Assembly (NCBI GenBank): GCA_905479105.1
Contig: CAJQLE010000001.1
Span: forward strand, 547,628 to 611,627
DNA: 64,000 bases
Reading direction: 5' to 3'
DNA from: an uncultured Flavobacteriales bacterium
Lineage (GTDB): Bacteria; Bacteroidota; Bacteroidia; Flavobacteriales_G; Salibacteraceae
Part shown: positions 42,351 through 51,988 of the stretch, one piece after another
How the letters are laid out: each line of letters begins with the position of its first letter
How positions within the stretch are numbered: position 1 is the first letter of the stretch
Notes under the pieces: model-generated
The model's database searches: none
The model's input: only the letters and a program-made list of their open reading frames with translations
Told to the model about the DNA's origin: nothing
Translations under genes and position numbers: made by a program

Positions 42351-43343
42351 TTATCTATTGTGCTGCGCTTGATAAACTTCATTGGTATAAATGAGCGCTT
42401 CCTTTACTGAACGGAACTCATACCCTAAGCCTGTCATTTTTTGATTCGAGTAAACAACCTTTCGGTAAGCAGATCTCAAATTTTCTGAAGTCACCTTCAA
42501 TGGGTTTAGCCTGACTTTTTCAAGCAGTGATAAAAGCCTAACGATAAAAAAAACTGGCTTTTTTGGAATTGAAATGGTGGGCTTCTTACTTTCAAAAAGT
42601 TGATGAAATAGTGTGAAAAACCCCTTGAATGAAATGTTCTCTCCAATTAATAGGTGCCTGCCTATCACACTCGGCTTGTTAGAAAGAGAAATTGCCATTT
42701 CGGCCACATCTCTTGCATCAACAAAGCCGTTACTTCCTGATGGATAAAACGTTAGTCCTTTCAATCCCGAAAGAAAAATACTCGTACTGCTATTCCCCCA
42801 ATTACCAGGGCCAAGAATAACTCCAGGGTTCACGATAACCGCATCCAAGCCTTCTTGAATCCCTCTGAATACTTCCATTTCAGCATAGCGTTTACTCAAG
42901 GCGTAATCAGACTTGCCCTTATCAGATGTCCAAACACTTTCCTCTGTTCGCTCGCCTTCCACAGCCACATCTCCAATTGACGCTGTAGAGCTTATGTAAA
43001 CAAGCTTAGACTTATTAGCTATACAAGCATTAACAACATTGTTTGTGCCCAGCACATTATTTTCTCGCAACAGTGAAGTATGAGCCGCATCAAAAGAAAC
43101 TAAAGCTGCGCAATGATAGACTTGGGTGCAATCCTTGATTGCTTCAGACAAAATAATGGGGTCGGTTATATCTCCTTCAAAATAATCAATAGTATCGGGT
43201 AGGCTGTAATAGCGTAAAAGTTGTTCTAAAGCCACTAAACTCGAAGAGTTCCTGTGCAGAACGCGAACCTTCTTTCCCGCTTTAAGCAATTCAATAGCCA
43301 CGTGAGATCCAACGATCCCCGTTGCGCCTGTTATTAATATCAT
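42351..43343 (-). CDS. NAD-dependent epimerase/dehydratase family protein
   Basis: A 330-residue short-chain dehydrogenase of the extended type. GATGIVGSHV at the N-terminus binds the dinucleotide, and the active-site pair is in YALSKRYAE (YxxxK). It also contains FEGDITDP, HCAALVSFD and NPGVILGPGNWG, typical of nucleoside-diphosphate-sugar epimerases and dihydroflavonol-reductase-like enzymes. The substrate cannot be inferred. Its neighbourhood (after pyrC and DUF4296, at the end of the leftward gene run) is common in this phylum. Confidence 0.85.
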   Translation of the reverse strand: MILITGATGIVGSHVAIELLKAGKKVRVLHRNSSSLVALEQLLRYYSLPDTIDYFEGDITDPIILSEAIKDCTQVYHCAALVSFDAAHTSLLRENNVLGTNNVVNACIANKSKLVYISSTASIGDVAVEGERTEESVWTSDKGKSDYALSKRYAEMEVFRGIQEGLDAVIVNPGVILGPGNWGNSSTSIFLSGLKGLTFYPSGSNGFVDARDVAEMAISLSNKPSVIGRHLLIGENISFKGFFTLFHQLFESKKPTISIPKKPVFFIVRLLSLLEKVRLNPLKVTSENLRSAYRKVVYSNQKMTGLGYEFRSVKEALIYTNEVYQAQHNR

Positions 43344-43377
43344 AAGTGCTTAGAACGTGAATAAACTGACATATGTT

Positions 43378-44034
43378 TTACAGCTTCATCTCAGGAATCT
43401 CTCCTTCAATTATTAAGCGGCCTTCTGTCGCGGCCTTAATTTCATCTACAGAAACCCCTGGAGCCCTTTCGACCAGTTTAAACCCTTTTGGTGATAAATC
43501 AAAAACGGCCAAGTTGCTTACCACACGGGTAACACATTGCACACCGGTTAACGGAAGGGTGCATTGTCTCAGAAGTTTTGATTCGCCTTTTTTGTTGGTG
43601 TGCATCATTGCAACAATAATGTTCTTAGCCGAGGCCACTAAATCCATCGCGCCTCCCATCCCTTTCACCATCATGCCAGGAATTTTCCAATTTGCTATAT
43701 CTCCTTGGTCGCTCACTTCCATTGCTCCCAGCACGGTAAGATCAACATGTTGACCGCGTATCATAGCAAAACTCATTGACGAATCAAAATATGCAGCACC
43801 AGGCATCGCGGTAATGGTTTGCTTTCCTGCGTTGATCAAATCCGCGTCTTCCTCTCCTTCAAACGGAAACGGGCCCATACCCAACATTCCATTCTCAGAT
43901 TGAAACTCAACATCAATTCCAGAAGGGATATAATTTGCAACGAGCGTAGGAATTCCTATTCCAAGATTGACATAATATCCATCCCTCAACTCTTGAGCGA
44001 TTCTTTGTGCAATTCCGTTTTTGTCTAATGCCAT
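43378..44034 (-). CDS. scoB: 3-oxoacid CoA-transferase subunit B
   Basis: A 218-residue beta subunit of a heterodimeric CoA-transferase that moves CoA from succinyl-CoA to acetoacetate or a similar 3-oxoacid. The family signature around the catalytic glutamate is QSENGMLGMGP (Glu about residue 51), with NLGIGIPTLVANYI before it and GGAMDLVASAKNIIVAM after. Length fits the B subunit. The A subunit gene lies upstream but is separated from it by a 1.8-kb glycosyltransferase gene, which is unusual for subunits of one enzyme. A 23-nt gap separates it from that gene. Confidence 0.92.
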   Translation of the reverse strand: MALDKNGIAQRIAQELRDGYYVNLGIGIPTLVANYIPSGIDVEFQSENGMLGMGPFPFEGEEDADLINAGKQTITAMPGAAYFDSSMSFAMIRGQHVDLTVLGAMEVSDQGDIANWKIPGMMVKGMGGAMDLVASAKNIIVAMMHTNKKGESKLLRQCTLPLTGVQCVTRVVSNLAVFDLSPKGFKLVERAPGVSVDEIKAATEGRLIIEGEIPEMKL

Positions 44035-44057
44035 GGCTCGAATTTATAGAATAATAG

Positions 44058-45827
44058 TCAACGAATAGGACTTGTTTCAACCTTTACAATCGACTTTTCA
44101 AGATGAACAGACAATTGATGAACGTTCCAATAATATATAGACACGTTGTTATTGACCTTTGTGTTAATTGGAATTCGTATTCTAAACGGTTTGCTGCCCG
44201 AGATTTGCTCCGATGTATAGTACCTGTAAAGGTTTATCACATCTCGTCTATTTTCCCCTTCAGACTCTTGGCTTATTACTAACTGAAAATCACCTCCCAC
44301 ATTGGGAAGCCTCATCTGCGTTTCAATATCGACTGCACGAATAACAGAGGAGTCTGCGTTAAAATCCCCTTGAAAAAGTATAAAAAACGGATCTGAATAA
44401 AGTCCGTTTTGACCTATTTCATAGACCGTATCGACTTCTGCACTTCTTTTGACTTTGTTTCTCAGTAGCGCATAATCTGACCGTGCTTCTGCCACTATAG
44501 TGTCAAAATCTGTTGGATTAAAGTTCAGCTCGCTGTCTTCACTCAACATCAAGTAGTCTGCAGAAGATACTAGACTTGACTCCTCATTGCCCAATCTGAA
44601 ATAGGTATAAGCGCTTTGATTAATTGAGTTTAAATACTCCCAAACGGATGGATTTCTATAATCACTCACTACAATTGGTGATTTATCATTTTCATCTGTA
44701 AACCTTTTAAGCTCTACAATCACTCCTTTTGGAATAATGTCTTTTGGCCAAACTAGAGAACGATCAATTTTGAAACTACTGAAAAAGCCAGCAATTATTA
44801 TTAAAGAATACGCCATTGCCAATTGAGCTATGATTCTTGACTTTCGATCAGCGTAATAAACAAAAACAAGCGCAGAAAGCATTAATACATGCATGTAGGT
44901 CCTGTCTTGTGGCAGTGGCGAACCCAACAATATGTGCTGCGCAATTGGCGCTAAAAAAGCCAGCAAAAACAGCAAAAACATAGCGCTTGACTTATTCAAC
45001 GAAAACCGCACTGTCTTATCAGAAAGATGAAAAATGATGATGCTTATAAGCACCGGCAAGAAATACCAGTATAGCGCATGAGACCCGACATAAAGAGCTG
45101 TTGTGTGTCCTAGGGTAAAATCAATAAACTTATCGGTGCCGTAATAAAGAAGGCCCTTTTGTTTTAGGAGAAACCCATAAATAACAAAAGGAATAGCGCT
45201 TAACCCCCACAAAACCGTTGGAGTTGGCGACCATTTTCCCGATCGAGCCTGAAATGCAACTGAGAGTATGAGCGCACCCATAAATAATGGGAGTAAATTC
45301 AGGTTTGCCCCAACCATAAAGCATCCAGAAAGAACTACTTTAAAATAAGAGGGTTTTTCTTTTTCTAGTGTCGCTAAAAACTCATTGATAAACCACATTA
45401 AAAATGCCAACGAAATACCATAGCCTCTGCATAAACTAAAGAAGTCTAATACTAATGTAGAATAGAAAAGCAAGAGTGATATCGCAACAGCCGAACTGGT
45501 GTAATGAAGTCGCTTTTTGGCGAAAATCATAACTTGATAAATAAGCAAACCAAAAGACAAAACATTTGGCAACCTCAACGCAAAAGGCCTATCACCAAAA
45601 GCAGCAGACGATAATATCGTCAGCAGGGAGTTTATTAGATGGTTATTTGCTTCCCACTTAGACAATCCAGGAAGAAACGTGTTAAACAGGACGAAGTCCA
45701 AATACGTTGATGCCTCATCTACGGTAAATGGGGTATTGAGCGCCTTGGTGAAAACGTATATCCACGATAGCAATCCGAGTGATAAAACCGTATACGTCCT
45801 AATATTTATAGGCTTTTGAAAAAGCAC
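44058..45827 (-). CDS. GT39-like polytopic membrane glycosyltransferase
   Basis: A 589-residue protein with roughly ten to eleven membrane segments in the first ~400 residues (for example WIYVFTKALNT, GLLIYQVMIFA, FMVGANLNLLPLFMGAL, AMFLLFLLAFLAPIAQ), then a soluble C-terminal part. The first loop contains FTVDEASTYLD with the acidic pair used by GT-C enzymes, and NNHLINSLL follows. This is the PMT/GT39-like GT-C fold that uses a polyprenol-linked sugar donor in the inner membrane; the donor and acceptor are unknown. It sits between scoA (5 nt after it) and scoB (23 nt before it), interrupting the CoA-transferase pair, and may use the product of the GT2 gene at 39898. Confidence 0.7.
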   Translation of the reverse strand: MLFQKPINIRTYTVLSLGLLSWIYVFTKALNTPFTVDEASTYLDFVLFNTFLPGLSKWEANNHLINSLLTILSSAAFGDRPFALRLPNVLSFGLLIYQVMIFAKKRLHYTSSAVAISLLLFYSTLVLDFFSLCRGYGISLAFLMWFINEFLATLEKEKPSYFKVVLSGCFMVGANLNLLPLFMGALILSVAFQARSGKWSPTPTVLWGLSAIPFVIYGFLLKQKGLLYYGTDKFIDFTLGHTTALYVGSHALYWYFLPVLISIIIFHLSDKTVRFSLNKSSAMFLLFLLAFLAPIAQHILLGSPLPQDRTYMHVLMLSALVFVYYADRKSRIIAQLAMAYSLIIIAGFFSSFKIDRSLVWPKDIIPKGVIVELKRFTDENDKSPIVVSDYRNPSVWEYLNSINQSAYTYFRLGNEESSLVSSADYLMLSEDSELNFNPTDFDTIVAEARSDYALLRNKVKRSAEVDTVYEIGQNGLYSDPFFILFQGDFNADSSVIRAVDIETQMRLPNVGGDFQLVISQESEGENRRDVINLYRYYTSEQISGSKPFRIRIPINTKVNNNVSIYYWNVHQLSVHLEKSIVKVETSPIR

Positions 45828-45832
45828 TTAGT

Positions 45833-46537
45833 CTAATTTCTTGACCTCACAGTTCTTTGTTCAATGCGTTTCTCAAATTTTTCACCTTGAAAAATCCTTT
45901 GAATAAAGATGCCTGGTGTGTGAATTTCATTGGGATCTAATTCGCCCACCGGCACAAGTTCTTCAACCTCAGCCACGGTAATTTTACCCGCCATTGCCAT
46001 TACATGATTGAAGTTTCGTGCTGTAGCGTTAAATATCAGATTACCTGCGGTGTCACCCTTGTCTGCTTTTACAAAAGCAAATGCAGCGTCAAAGGCATGC
46101 TCCAATATATGTGGCTTATCGTTAAACCAACGCACCTCTTTTCCCAGCGCCACTTCCGTTCCATAACCAGCGGGTGTAAAAAAAGCGGGTATTCCGGCTC
46201 CTGCGGCCCGGCAACGCTCTGCCAATGTACCTTGTGGTATAAGTTCCACTTCAAGCTCTCCACTGAGCATCTGTCTTTCAAATTCATCGTTTTCGCCTAC
46301 GTAGGACGAAATCATCTTTTTCACTTGTCTGGATTCGAGCAATACACCAAGACCGAAACCATCAACACCCGCATTATTAGAAACACAGGTTAGGTTCTTT
46401 GTTCCCTTTTTTCGAATGGCGGCTATTGCATTTTCTGGTATCCCACAAAGTCCGAAACCACCGAACATTACAGTCATGTCGTTCGCTATTCCTTCTAGCG
46501 CTTCCTCTGCGCTCTTAACTACTTTATTGATTGCCAT
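45833..46537 (-). CDS. scoA: 3-oxoacid CoA-transferase subunit A
   Basis: A 234-residue alpha subunit of the same CoA-transferase. It begins with [19 protein letters not shown] and carries [13 protein letters not shown] and [17 protein letters not shown], typical for the A subunit, and a later [13 protein letters not shown]. Together with scoB it would interconvert acetoacetate and acetoacetyl-CoA. It follows the PBP1A gene by 11 nt, in the order holB-ricT-gldH-pbp1A-scoA. The B subunit lies on the other side of the GT39-like gene. Confidence 0.92.
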   Translation of the reverse strand: MAINKVVKSAEEALEGIANDMTVMFGGFGLCGIPENAIAAIRKKGTKNLTCVSNNAGVDGFGLGVLLESRQVKKMISSYVGENDEFERQMLSGELEVELIPQGTLAERCRAAGAGIPAFFTPAGYGTEVALGKEVRWFNDKPHILEHAFDAAFAFVKADKGDTAGNLIFNATARNFNHVMAMAGKITVAEVEELVPVGELDPNEIHTPGIFIQRIFQGEKFEKRIEQRTVRSRN

Positions 46538-46548
46538 GATGCATAATT

Positions 46549-48969
46549 TTAGTCAAATAACCCTCCTGCGTCAATCGATCCCTCATTAAAGCCTTGCCCA
46601 TCTGAAGATTGATCATTGCAGTCGAATTTATAGTTTTTCAAAGATTCAGGAATTTCAAACGGACGAACCTCGAAACCAAGTGCCGAATCGGCCCAAACCT
46701 TTTTCATGTAATAACACCAAATTGGTAAAGCTGTATTGGCTCCTTGCCCCAATGATGTGCGCGTAAAACGAACACTACGGTCATCAGCACCTACCCAAAC
46801 TCCTGTGACTAAGTCTGGTACGGTTCCCATAAACCATCCGTCTGAATTTCCTTGTGTGGTACCTGTCTTGCCTGCAATTTTATAATCCCAAGGAATGCCA
46901 TCATAACCGCGATCTGGGCTATCATAGTGCATTCGCATTGCTGTTCCGGTTTTCTTACCCTCAGGGCCACCTCTTTCTCCCTCGGTAACACCCATCATGA
47001 TGTCAAGCATTTTATACGCTTGCTCTTCGCTCATTACCTCAACTATGTCTTGAGTAGGCTCGTAGATTACTGTGCCACCATTATCTTCTATTCGAAGCAG
47101 ATAAATCGGCTCCATTCTCATTCCTCTATTTGCGAACGTGCTATAGGCTGTTACCATTTCATGTAGGGTTAAGTCTGCAACACCCAATGCTAAAGATGGA
47201 ACAGGGTCTATATGTGATTGAATCCCACACTTTCTTGCAAAAGCAACAGCTGCCTGTGGCGTAAACCGTTTCATTACCCACGCTGTAATGGTATTCATTG
47301 AATTCGCTAATCCATATTTTAAGGTCACCTCATAACCATATTCATCTCCCTCATTTTCAGGTGTCCAATCCTTCAGTAAGCCAAATTCTCCTTTCTTGAA
47401 CGTGTAAGGAATGTTGGGAACCAAATGGCAAGGGGATAAGCCAGCTTCAAGCGCCAAAGCATACACGAATGGTTTAAAAGTAGATCCAACCTGCCTTTTA
47501 GCCGAGCTCACATGATCATATTCGAAGTGTTTATGGTCAATTCCTCCAACCCATGCTTTGATATGACCGGTGTGCGGGTCTAAACTCATTAAACCAGACT
47601 GAAGAAAGCTTTTATAATAACGAATAGAGTCATTTGGAGACATGAGAGTATCTATCTCCCCTTTCCAAGAAAACACACTCATTTTAGCTGGAATGTCAAA
47701 TATTACAGCGATTGAATCTTCAGGAATAATGCGTTTTGATTCTCCACAATCTTCAGCAGAGCATACCCAATAATCCGACCCGTCAATGTTTTCTTTCTGA
47801 ACATAATCTCCTCTTCTATGGCAATTATGACATTCCTGTCCGGTTAACACTCTATATCTCGATGTTCGTTTTCGAGCAGTATTCATCACTCTCTCGACCT
47901 CTTTTTCACTGAGGCTAGCAAAAGGAAAATTAGATCGTTTCTTGAGTTCACGAGAAAATGTTGGTTGCAAATATTCGCTCAAATACCGCTGAACTGACCA
48001 TTCAGCATAATGCTGCATCTTACTATTAATGGTTGTAAAAACCCGCAGACCATCACTATAAATATTATATGGCTCTCCGTTTTCTTTCGCGATAAGGTAT
48101 TCGCCTGTCTCAGGGTTCTTTTGGCGTAAGATTTCTTTCAATTTACCTCTTAACTCTTCTCTAAAATAGGTTGCCGTTCCATCGCTATGGTCCACTGTCG
48201 TATACTTCAAGTCAAGTGGTAATTGAGATAATGAGTCGTACTCAGCCTCCGTGATAAACTCATTCCTCAGCATTTGTCCTAGAACCACATTTCGCCTCAA
48301 TAAAACTGTGTCTTTTCTATAATCCTTTACCGGATTAAATAGAGAGGGGTTCTTCGCCATCCCAACCAACATAGCAGCTTGATGAACTTTTAAAGAGTCA
48401 GGGGATGTGTTAAAGTAAACTTGAGAGGCAGATTTTATTCCTACCGCATTATTGACAAAGTCAAAGCGATTAAAATACATAGTTATGATCTCTTCCTTTG
48501 TATAATACCGCTCGAGTTTAGCTGAGATAATCCACTCTTGGGCTTTTTGAACTATACGCGTAAGCTTGTTGGTTGAGCGTTGCTTTGTAAACAACATTTT
48601 GGCTAATTGCTGAGTTATTGTGCTTGCCCCTCCCTTGCTGCCTAAATATGCAATCGCCCTAAAGGTTCCCTTCAAATCGATCCCTGGATGCTCCAAAAAG
48701 CGCTCATCTTCTGTTGAAATAAGCGCATTTACCAAGTGTGGTGAAAGATCTCGGTAGTGAACGTTTGTCCTATTTTGATAAAAATACTTTCCTAATATTT
48801 TTCCATCAGAACTATACACCTCACTTGCCAAATCACTTCGTGGGTTCTGCAAGTCCTCAATCGTTGGCATTTTACCTAAAAACCCTTTTTCAGCCAGATA
48901 AAACATTGAAAAGAAGGACAGCAGTCCTAACAAAACAATAACCCAAAAAATGATGATATATTTCTTCAT
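46549..48969 (-). CDS. Bifunctional peptidoglycan glycosyltransferase/transpeptidase (penicillin-binding protein 1A)
   Basis: An 806-residue class A PBP with an N-terminal membrane anchor. The glycosyltransferase domain contains [19 protein letters not shown] and [11 protein letters not shown]; the transpeptidase contains the serine motif [19 protein letters not shown] (SxN) and [13 protein letters not shown] (KTG). A peculiar insertion at about residues 370-415 has two cysteine pairs, Cys380/Cys383 in ECHNCHRRG and Cys403/Cys408 in VCSAEDCGE, between the domains. CHNCH also fits the haem c attachment motif CxxCH. The protein builds the cell wall in the periplasm. It lies 18 nt after gldH and 11 nt before scoA. 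Confidence 0.94.
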   Translation of the reverse strand: MKKYIIIFWVIVLLGLLSFFSMFYLAEKGFLGKMPTIEDLQNPRSDLASEVYSSDGKILGKYFYQNRTNVHYRDLSPHLVNALISTEDERFLEHPGIDLKGTFRAIAYLGSKGGASTITQQLAKMLFTKQRSTNKLTRIVQKAQEWIISAKLERYYTKEEIITMYFNRFDFVNNAVGIKSASQVYFNTSPDSLKVHQAAMLVGMAKNPSLFNPVKDYRKDTVLLRRNVVLGQMLRNEFITEAEYDSLSQLPLDLKYTTVDHSDGTATYFREELRGKLKEILRQKNPETGEYLIAKENGEPYNIYSDGLRVFTTINSKMQHYAEWSVQRYLSEYLQPTFSRELKKRSNFPFASLSEKEVERVMNTARKRTSRYRVLTGQECHNCHRRGDYVQKENIDGSDYWVCSAEDCGESKRIIPEDSIAVIFDIPAKMSVFSWKGEIDTLMSPNDSIRYYKSFLQSGLMSLDPHTGHIKAWVGGIDHKHFEYDHVSSAKRQVGSTFKPFVYALALEAGLSPCHLVPNIPYTFKKGEFGLLKDWTPENEGDEYGYEVTLKYGLANSMNTITAWVMKRFTPQAAVAFARKCGIQSHIDPVPSLALGVADLTLHEMVTAYSTFANRGMRMEPIYLLRIEDNGGTVIYEPTQDIVEVMSEEQAYKMLDIMMGVTEGERGGPEGKKTGTAMRMHYDSPDRGYDGIPWDYKIAGKTGTTQGNSDGWFMGTVPDLVTGVWVGADDRSVRFTRTSLGQGANTALPIWCYYMKKVWADSALGFEVRPFEIPESLKNYKFDCNDQSSDGQGFNEGSIDAGGLFD

Positions 48970-48987
48970 AAATCACTCGCTCGCAAC

Positions 48988-49452
48988 TTAGTTAATCGCT
49001 TTTTCAATGCGCAATCCGATATCATAAACTTCCTCAATAGTGTCGGATCGCATTGCGTGTTGAAGTTCGAATTTGTATTTTCCTCCTTGAGGTAGTTGAA
49101 CATTTCTTTTAAACATAATTCGGTTATCTAAAAGATCGCCTAAGCCTGTACCATACCATTTTCCTGAACTTTCTGCAAGAGGACAATCGATAGTATCCAA
49201 CTTATAAGTGTTGTTTGGATAAAAGGTTTTGAAGTATAGAATTAAGTTTTGATAGGGATAATTTGCACCGTGACGAACCTCGATAAAATAATTCATAGGT
49301 GTAAGGGTGTCATTTAACTCTGCTGTTATCATCCGAGAATCCTCAAAACCCCATTTTCCAGAATCAATTGCTGTCAATTCACTCAGCACAACAGAATCAT
49401 TGCAAGAGCTTAGCGCGAATAAAAAGAAGATGGCGCAAACGGTTAATTTCAT
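48988..49452 (-). CDS. gldH: Gliding motility lipoprotein GldH
   Basis: A 154-residue lipoprotein (signal ending FALSSC, Cys17). The mature part follows the GldH pattern: FEDSRMITAEL, NYFIEVRHGANYPYQNLIL, and DLLDNRIMFKRNVQLPQGGKYKFELQHAMR. GldH is one of the outer-membrane-associated lipoproteins required for gliding motility in Flavobacterium and related species, and its neighbourhood (ricT, holB, pbp1A) is conserved. Its presence, with the T9SS cargo in this window, suggests the organism glides. The ATG overlaps the ricT stop (ATGA). Confidence 0.92.
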   Translation of the reverse strand: MKLTVCAIFFLFALSSCNDSVVLSELTAIDSGKWGFEDSRMITAELNDTLTPMNYFIEVRHGANYPYQNLILYFKTFYPNNTYKLDTIDCPLAESSGKWYGTGLGDLLDNRIMFKRNVQLPQGGKYKFELQHAMRSDTIEEVYDIGLRIEKAIN

Positions 49453-50741
49453 GAATTCTCCTTTTGTGAAGGGCCTTTATCGTTGCCTTTATTTCTATTT
49501 GGCTTTCGTTTTTTATTTCTATTCTGAGCCCCTTCTTTTGATTGCGGGTTTGACCCTGGCGTGGCTTTACCTTGCTGGGCGGATCTTTGTTGATTATTTC
49601 CTCCTGCCTGGGGCTTCTTCCGTTTTTTATTTCTTTGGTTTCCTTTTGGCTTATCGAACCTTGTTAGATCTTCTTGACCGACAACGTTATCGAATTTAGG
49701 CTCTTCAGGTCCCGTATCCTCTACAAACGAATATTTAGTCAAGTCATCTACCGTCTTGCCACTTTCGTTTAACGCAATTACTTCTTTCACTCGATCAACT
49801 TCAAGCGGAATAAATTCACTGAAATTATCTTCATAGGAATACCACATCATACCTTTGAAAATGTCACTTTTCTGATGAAACGCATTTCCCTTCTTTGTTT
49901 TCAGCTTTATCTTATGGTCTGGGAAGTCTTTAATTGCATCCATGTATGAGTCTAGCTCATAGTTTAAGCAACATTTTAGTTTTCCGCATTGACCAGCCAT
50001 TTTCATTGGGTTGATGCTCAACTGCTGGTATCGGGCGGCTGAAGTTGAAACCGTCCTAAAATCAGTAAGCCACGTGCTGCAGCAAAGTTCTCGACCACAA
50101 GACCCAATTCCTCCAAGCCTTCCCGCTTCCTGCCTAGAACCAATTTGACGCATCTCTATACGAACCCTAAACATATCGGCTAAGACCTTAATCAATTCCC
50201 GAAAATCTACGCGTTCTTCTGCAATATAATAGAAGGTAACTCTATTCCTATCTCCTTGATATTCCGCGTCTGAAATTTTCATGTTTACGCTCATGTCTCT
50301 AACAACCCTTCTCGCTTTAAACATCGCATCATCCTCCATGGCCCTTGCCTCACGATACACTTCAAGATCTCCCTCATGGGCTTTTCTGTAGATCTTCTTC
50401 ATATCTCTACTGTTCTGCGAAATGCCGCCCTTTTTCATTTGAAACTTAACCAGTTCTCCCGTTAAAGACACCATGCCGACATCATGACCCGTGGGAGCCT
50501 CTACTGTAACGGCCTCTCCAACAATTAATGAAAGATGTTCTGAATTTTTAAAAATCTCTTTTCTAGTGTTTTTGAATCGAACCTCAACGAATTCCGACTC
50601 ACCAGATGCCGTGCGCTCCATTCCTGTCAACCAGTCAAAAACATCAAGTTTATTGCAGCCACTAGTGCTACAATTACCATTGTTTTTACACCCTGCTGGA
50701 GTAGTTCCACTTCCGCCATTGCTACAATTTCCACATCCCAT
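49449..50741 (-). CDS. ricT: PSP1/RicT family protein
   Basis: A 430-residue RicT-like protein. The N-terminus is rich in Cys (MGCGNCS, GCKNNGNCSTSGC), the core holds the PSP1 sequences CGRELCCSTWLTDFRT and CGKLKCCLNYELDSYM, and the C-terminal ~100 residues are a basic low-complexity tail rich in Lys, Asn and Gln. RicT is part of the RicA/F/T complex that affects mRNA processing in Bacillus; the role in Bacteroidota is less clear, but this gene is universally found next to holB. The overlap with gldH suggests coupling. Confidence 0.9.
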   Translation of the reverse strand: MGCGNCSNGGSGTTPAGCKNNGNCSTSGCNKLDVFDWLTGMERTASGESEFVEVRFKNTRKEIFKNSEHLSLIVGEAVTVEAPTGHDVGMVSLTGELVKFQMKKGGISQNSRDMKKIYRKAHEGDLEVYREARAMEDDAMFKARRVVRDMSVNMKISDAEYQGDRNRVTFYYIAEERVDFRELIKVLADMFRVRIEMRQIGSRQEAGRLGGIGSCGRELCCSTWLTDFRTVSTSAARYQQLSINPMKMAGQCGKLKCCLNYELDSYMDAIKDFPDHKIKLKTKKGNAFHQKSDIFKGMMWYSYEDNFSEFIPLEVDRVKEVIALNESGKTVDDLTKYSFVEDTGPEEPKFDNVVGQEDLTRFDKPKGNQRNKKRKKPQAGGNNQQRSAQQGKATPGSNPQSKEGAQNRNKKRKPNRNKGNDKGPSQKENS

Positions 50742-50783
50742 AATTATCCTTTCTTCAGTTTTACAAAACTACTTTGAATTACT

Positions 50784-51932
50784 CTAAGAAACAGCGGTTG
50801 CCTTTTTACCTTGATGCACAAGCCGAACAGATTTAATACTCGTGTCGTACCACGCAATTTTAGGATTTACATTTCTCTCGATATGAAAGGATGTTTCTTC
50901 CAAAAGCTCCATAAATGCCTGCACGTTTGACGCATTAATAAACGGTGAAAAATTCTTGTAGAACTCCGCTTCCTCACCCTCCATTGGAATATGAATTTCT
51001 AACCATCCCATTCTAAAACAGCGATCAAGAACTTTTAAGGCTGATTCAATAAAAATACGCTGAGTGTCTCGGGTATTTACAGCCATTTCTTGACTCCATC
51101 CATATAAACCATAGAGGTCTCTTTTGTACGAAAGCCTCATCCAATTTCTAAAGACTTCTAGCCACGGATCACCCACATCTAACGCCTCTTTTACAGCTGC
51201 CTGAAGGTTTCCCTCTGCCCGGAATGATAAATTCATTGCTTCATTTGAATCGAGCTGAAATTTTTCACTCAAATAGTTCGCAATTTCCGGATCGGAATAA
51301 TGTTCCTCTTGAAACCGTTGAACCCTTGAAAGAATTGTAGTTAAGAGTTTAGATGGTGATTCAGTCACCAAAATAAAAATGGTGTTGGGGTTTGGCTCTT
51401 CGAAATTCTTTAGCATTTTATTCCCAAACTCTTGGTTCATTCGGTCTGCGTGCCAAATAATAAACACACGACTCTTCCCTTCATAAGACTTCAACGCTAA
51501 TTTACCTCTTAATGCTTTGCTTTCTCCTGCTCCAATTATCCCCTGCTTCTTTTCAATTTCAATGGCAGCATACCAATCTTGAAGTGATAAAAACGCGTTT
51601 TTCGAAACCACCTCCCTCCATTCATCAGAATACATATCAGAATGCATGTTTTTGGTGTCCTTAACCACCTTGTTTGTATTAATTGGCGACACAAAATGGA
51701 CATCCGGGTGCGTCAAACTTTTATTCTTTAAGCACGATGGGCATTCATTACAAACTTCTCCATCTTGTTTGTTGTCACACATTAGATACTGGGTCAAATA
51801 CAACGCAAGAGGTAAACTAGCGCCACCATTCACTCCTTGAATTAAAAGCGCATGCGGAACTCGCCCGTCATCTACAAGCCTTGATATGACTGCTTTTAAA
51901 TTTTCTTGTCCTGGAATATCTTTTCTCCTCAT
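50784..51932 (-). CDS. holB: DNA polymerase III delta' subunit (clamp-loader ATPase family)
   Basis: A 382-residue clamp-loader subunit. It has the zinc module Cys-x8-Cys-x2-Cys-x2-Cys (CDNKQDGEVCNECPSC), the ATPase-fold N-terminus (PHALLIQGVNGGASLPL) and the arginine-finger-like LTTILSRVQRF. The Walker A lysine is not conserved, as usual for the inactive delta' subunit. Position before ricT and gldH is the standard Bacteroidota arrangement. A TAACTTTA sequence near its start on the minus strand may be a -7 box, overlapping the pgk promoter. Confidence 0.9.
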   Translation of the reverse strand: MRRKDIPGQENLKAVISRLVDDGRVPHALLIQGVNGGASLPLALYLTQYLMCDNKQDGEVCNECPSCLKNKSLTHPDVHFVSPINTNKVVKDTKNMHSDMYSDEWREVVSKNAFLSLQDWYAAIEIEKKQGIIGAGESKALRGKLALKSYEGKSRVFIIWHADRMNQEFGNKMLKNFEEPNPNTIFILVTESPSKLLTTILSRVQRFQEEHYSDPEIANYLSEKFQLDSNEAMNLSFRAEGNLQAAVKEALDVGDPWLEVFRNWMRLSYKRDLYGLYGWSQEMAVNTRDTQRIFIESALKVLDRCFRMGWLEIHIPMEGEEAEFYKNFSPFINASNVQAFMELLEETSFHIERNVNPKIAWYDTSIKSVRLVHQGKKATAVS

Positions 51933-51963
51933 TTGCTTTGCTTCCTTCTTTCGGGCTTAAAGT

Positions 51964-51971
51964 TAATTTTG
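51964..51971 (+). promoter_or_regulatory. -7 promoter box TAATTTTG for pgk
   Basis: Perfect TAnnTTTG match, 17 nt before the pgk ATG at 51989. It supports that start over an in-frame ATG at 51938, which would lie upstream of the transcript. Confidence 0.6.
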
Positions 51972-51988
51972 CCGCTCAAATTAGCGTT

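Noticed and set aside
51938-51988. Earlier in-frame start for pgk
   Set aside because: The -7 promoter box lies downstream of it, and the extension is not found in phosphoglycerate kinases.
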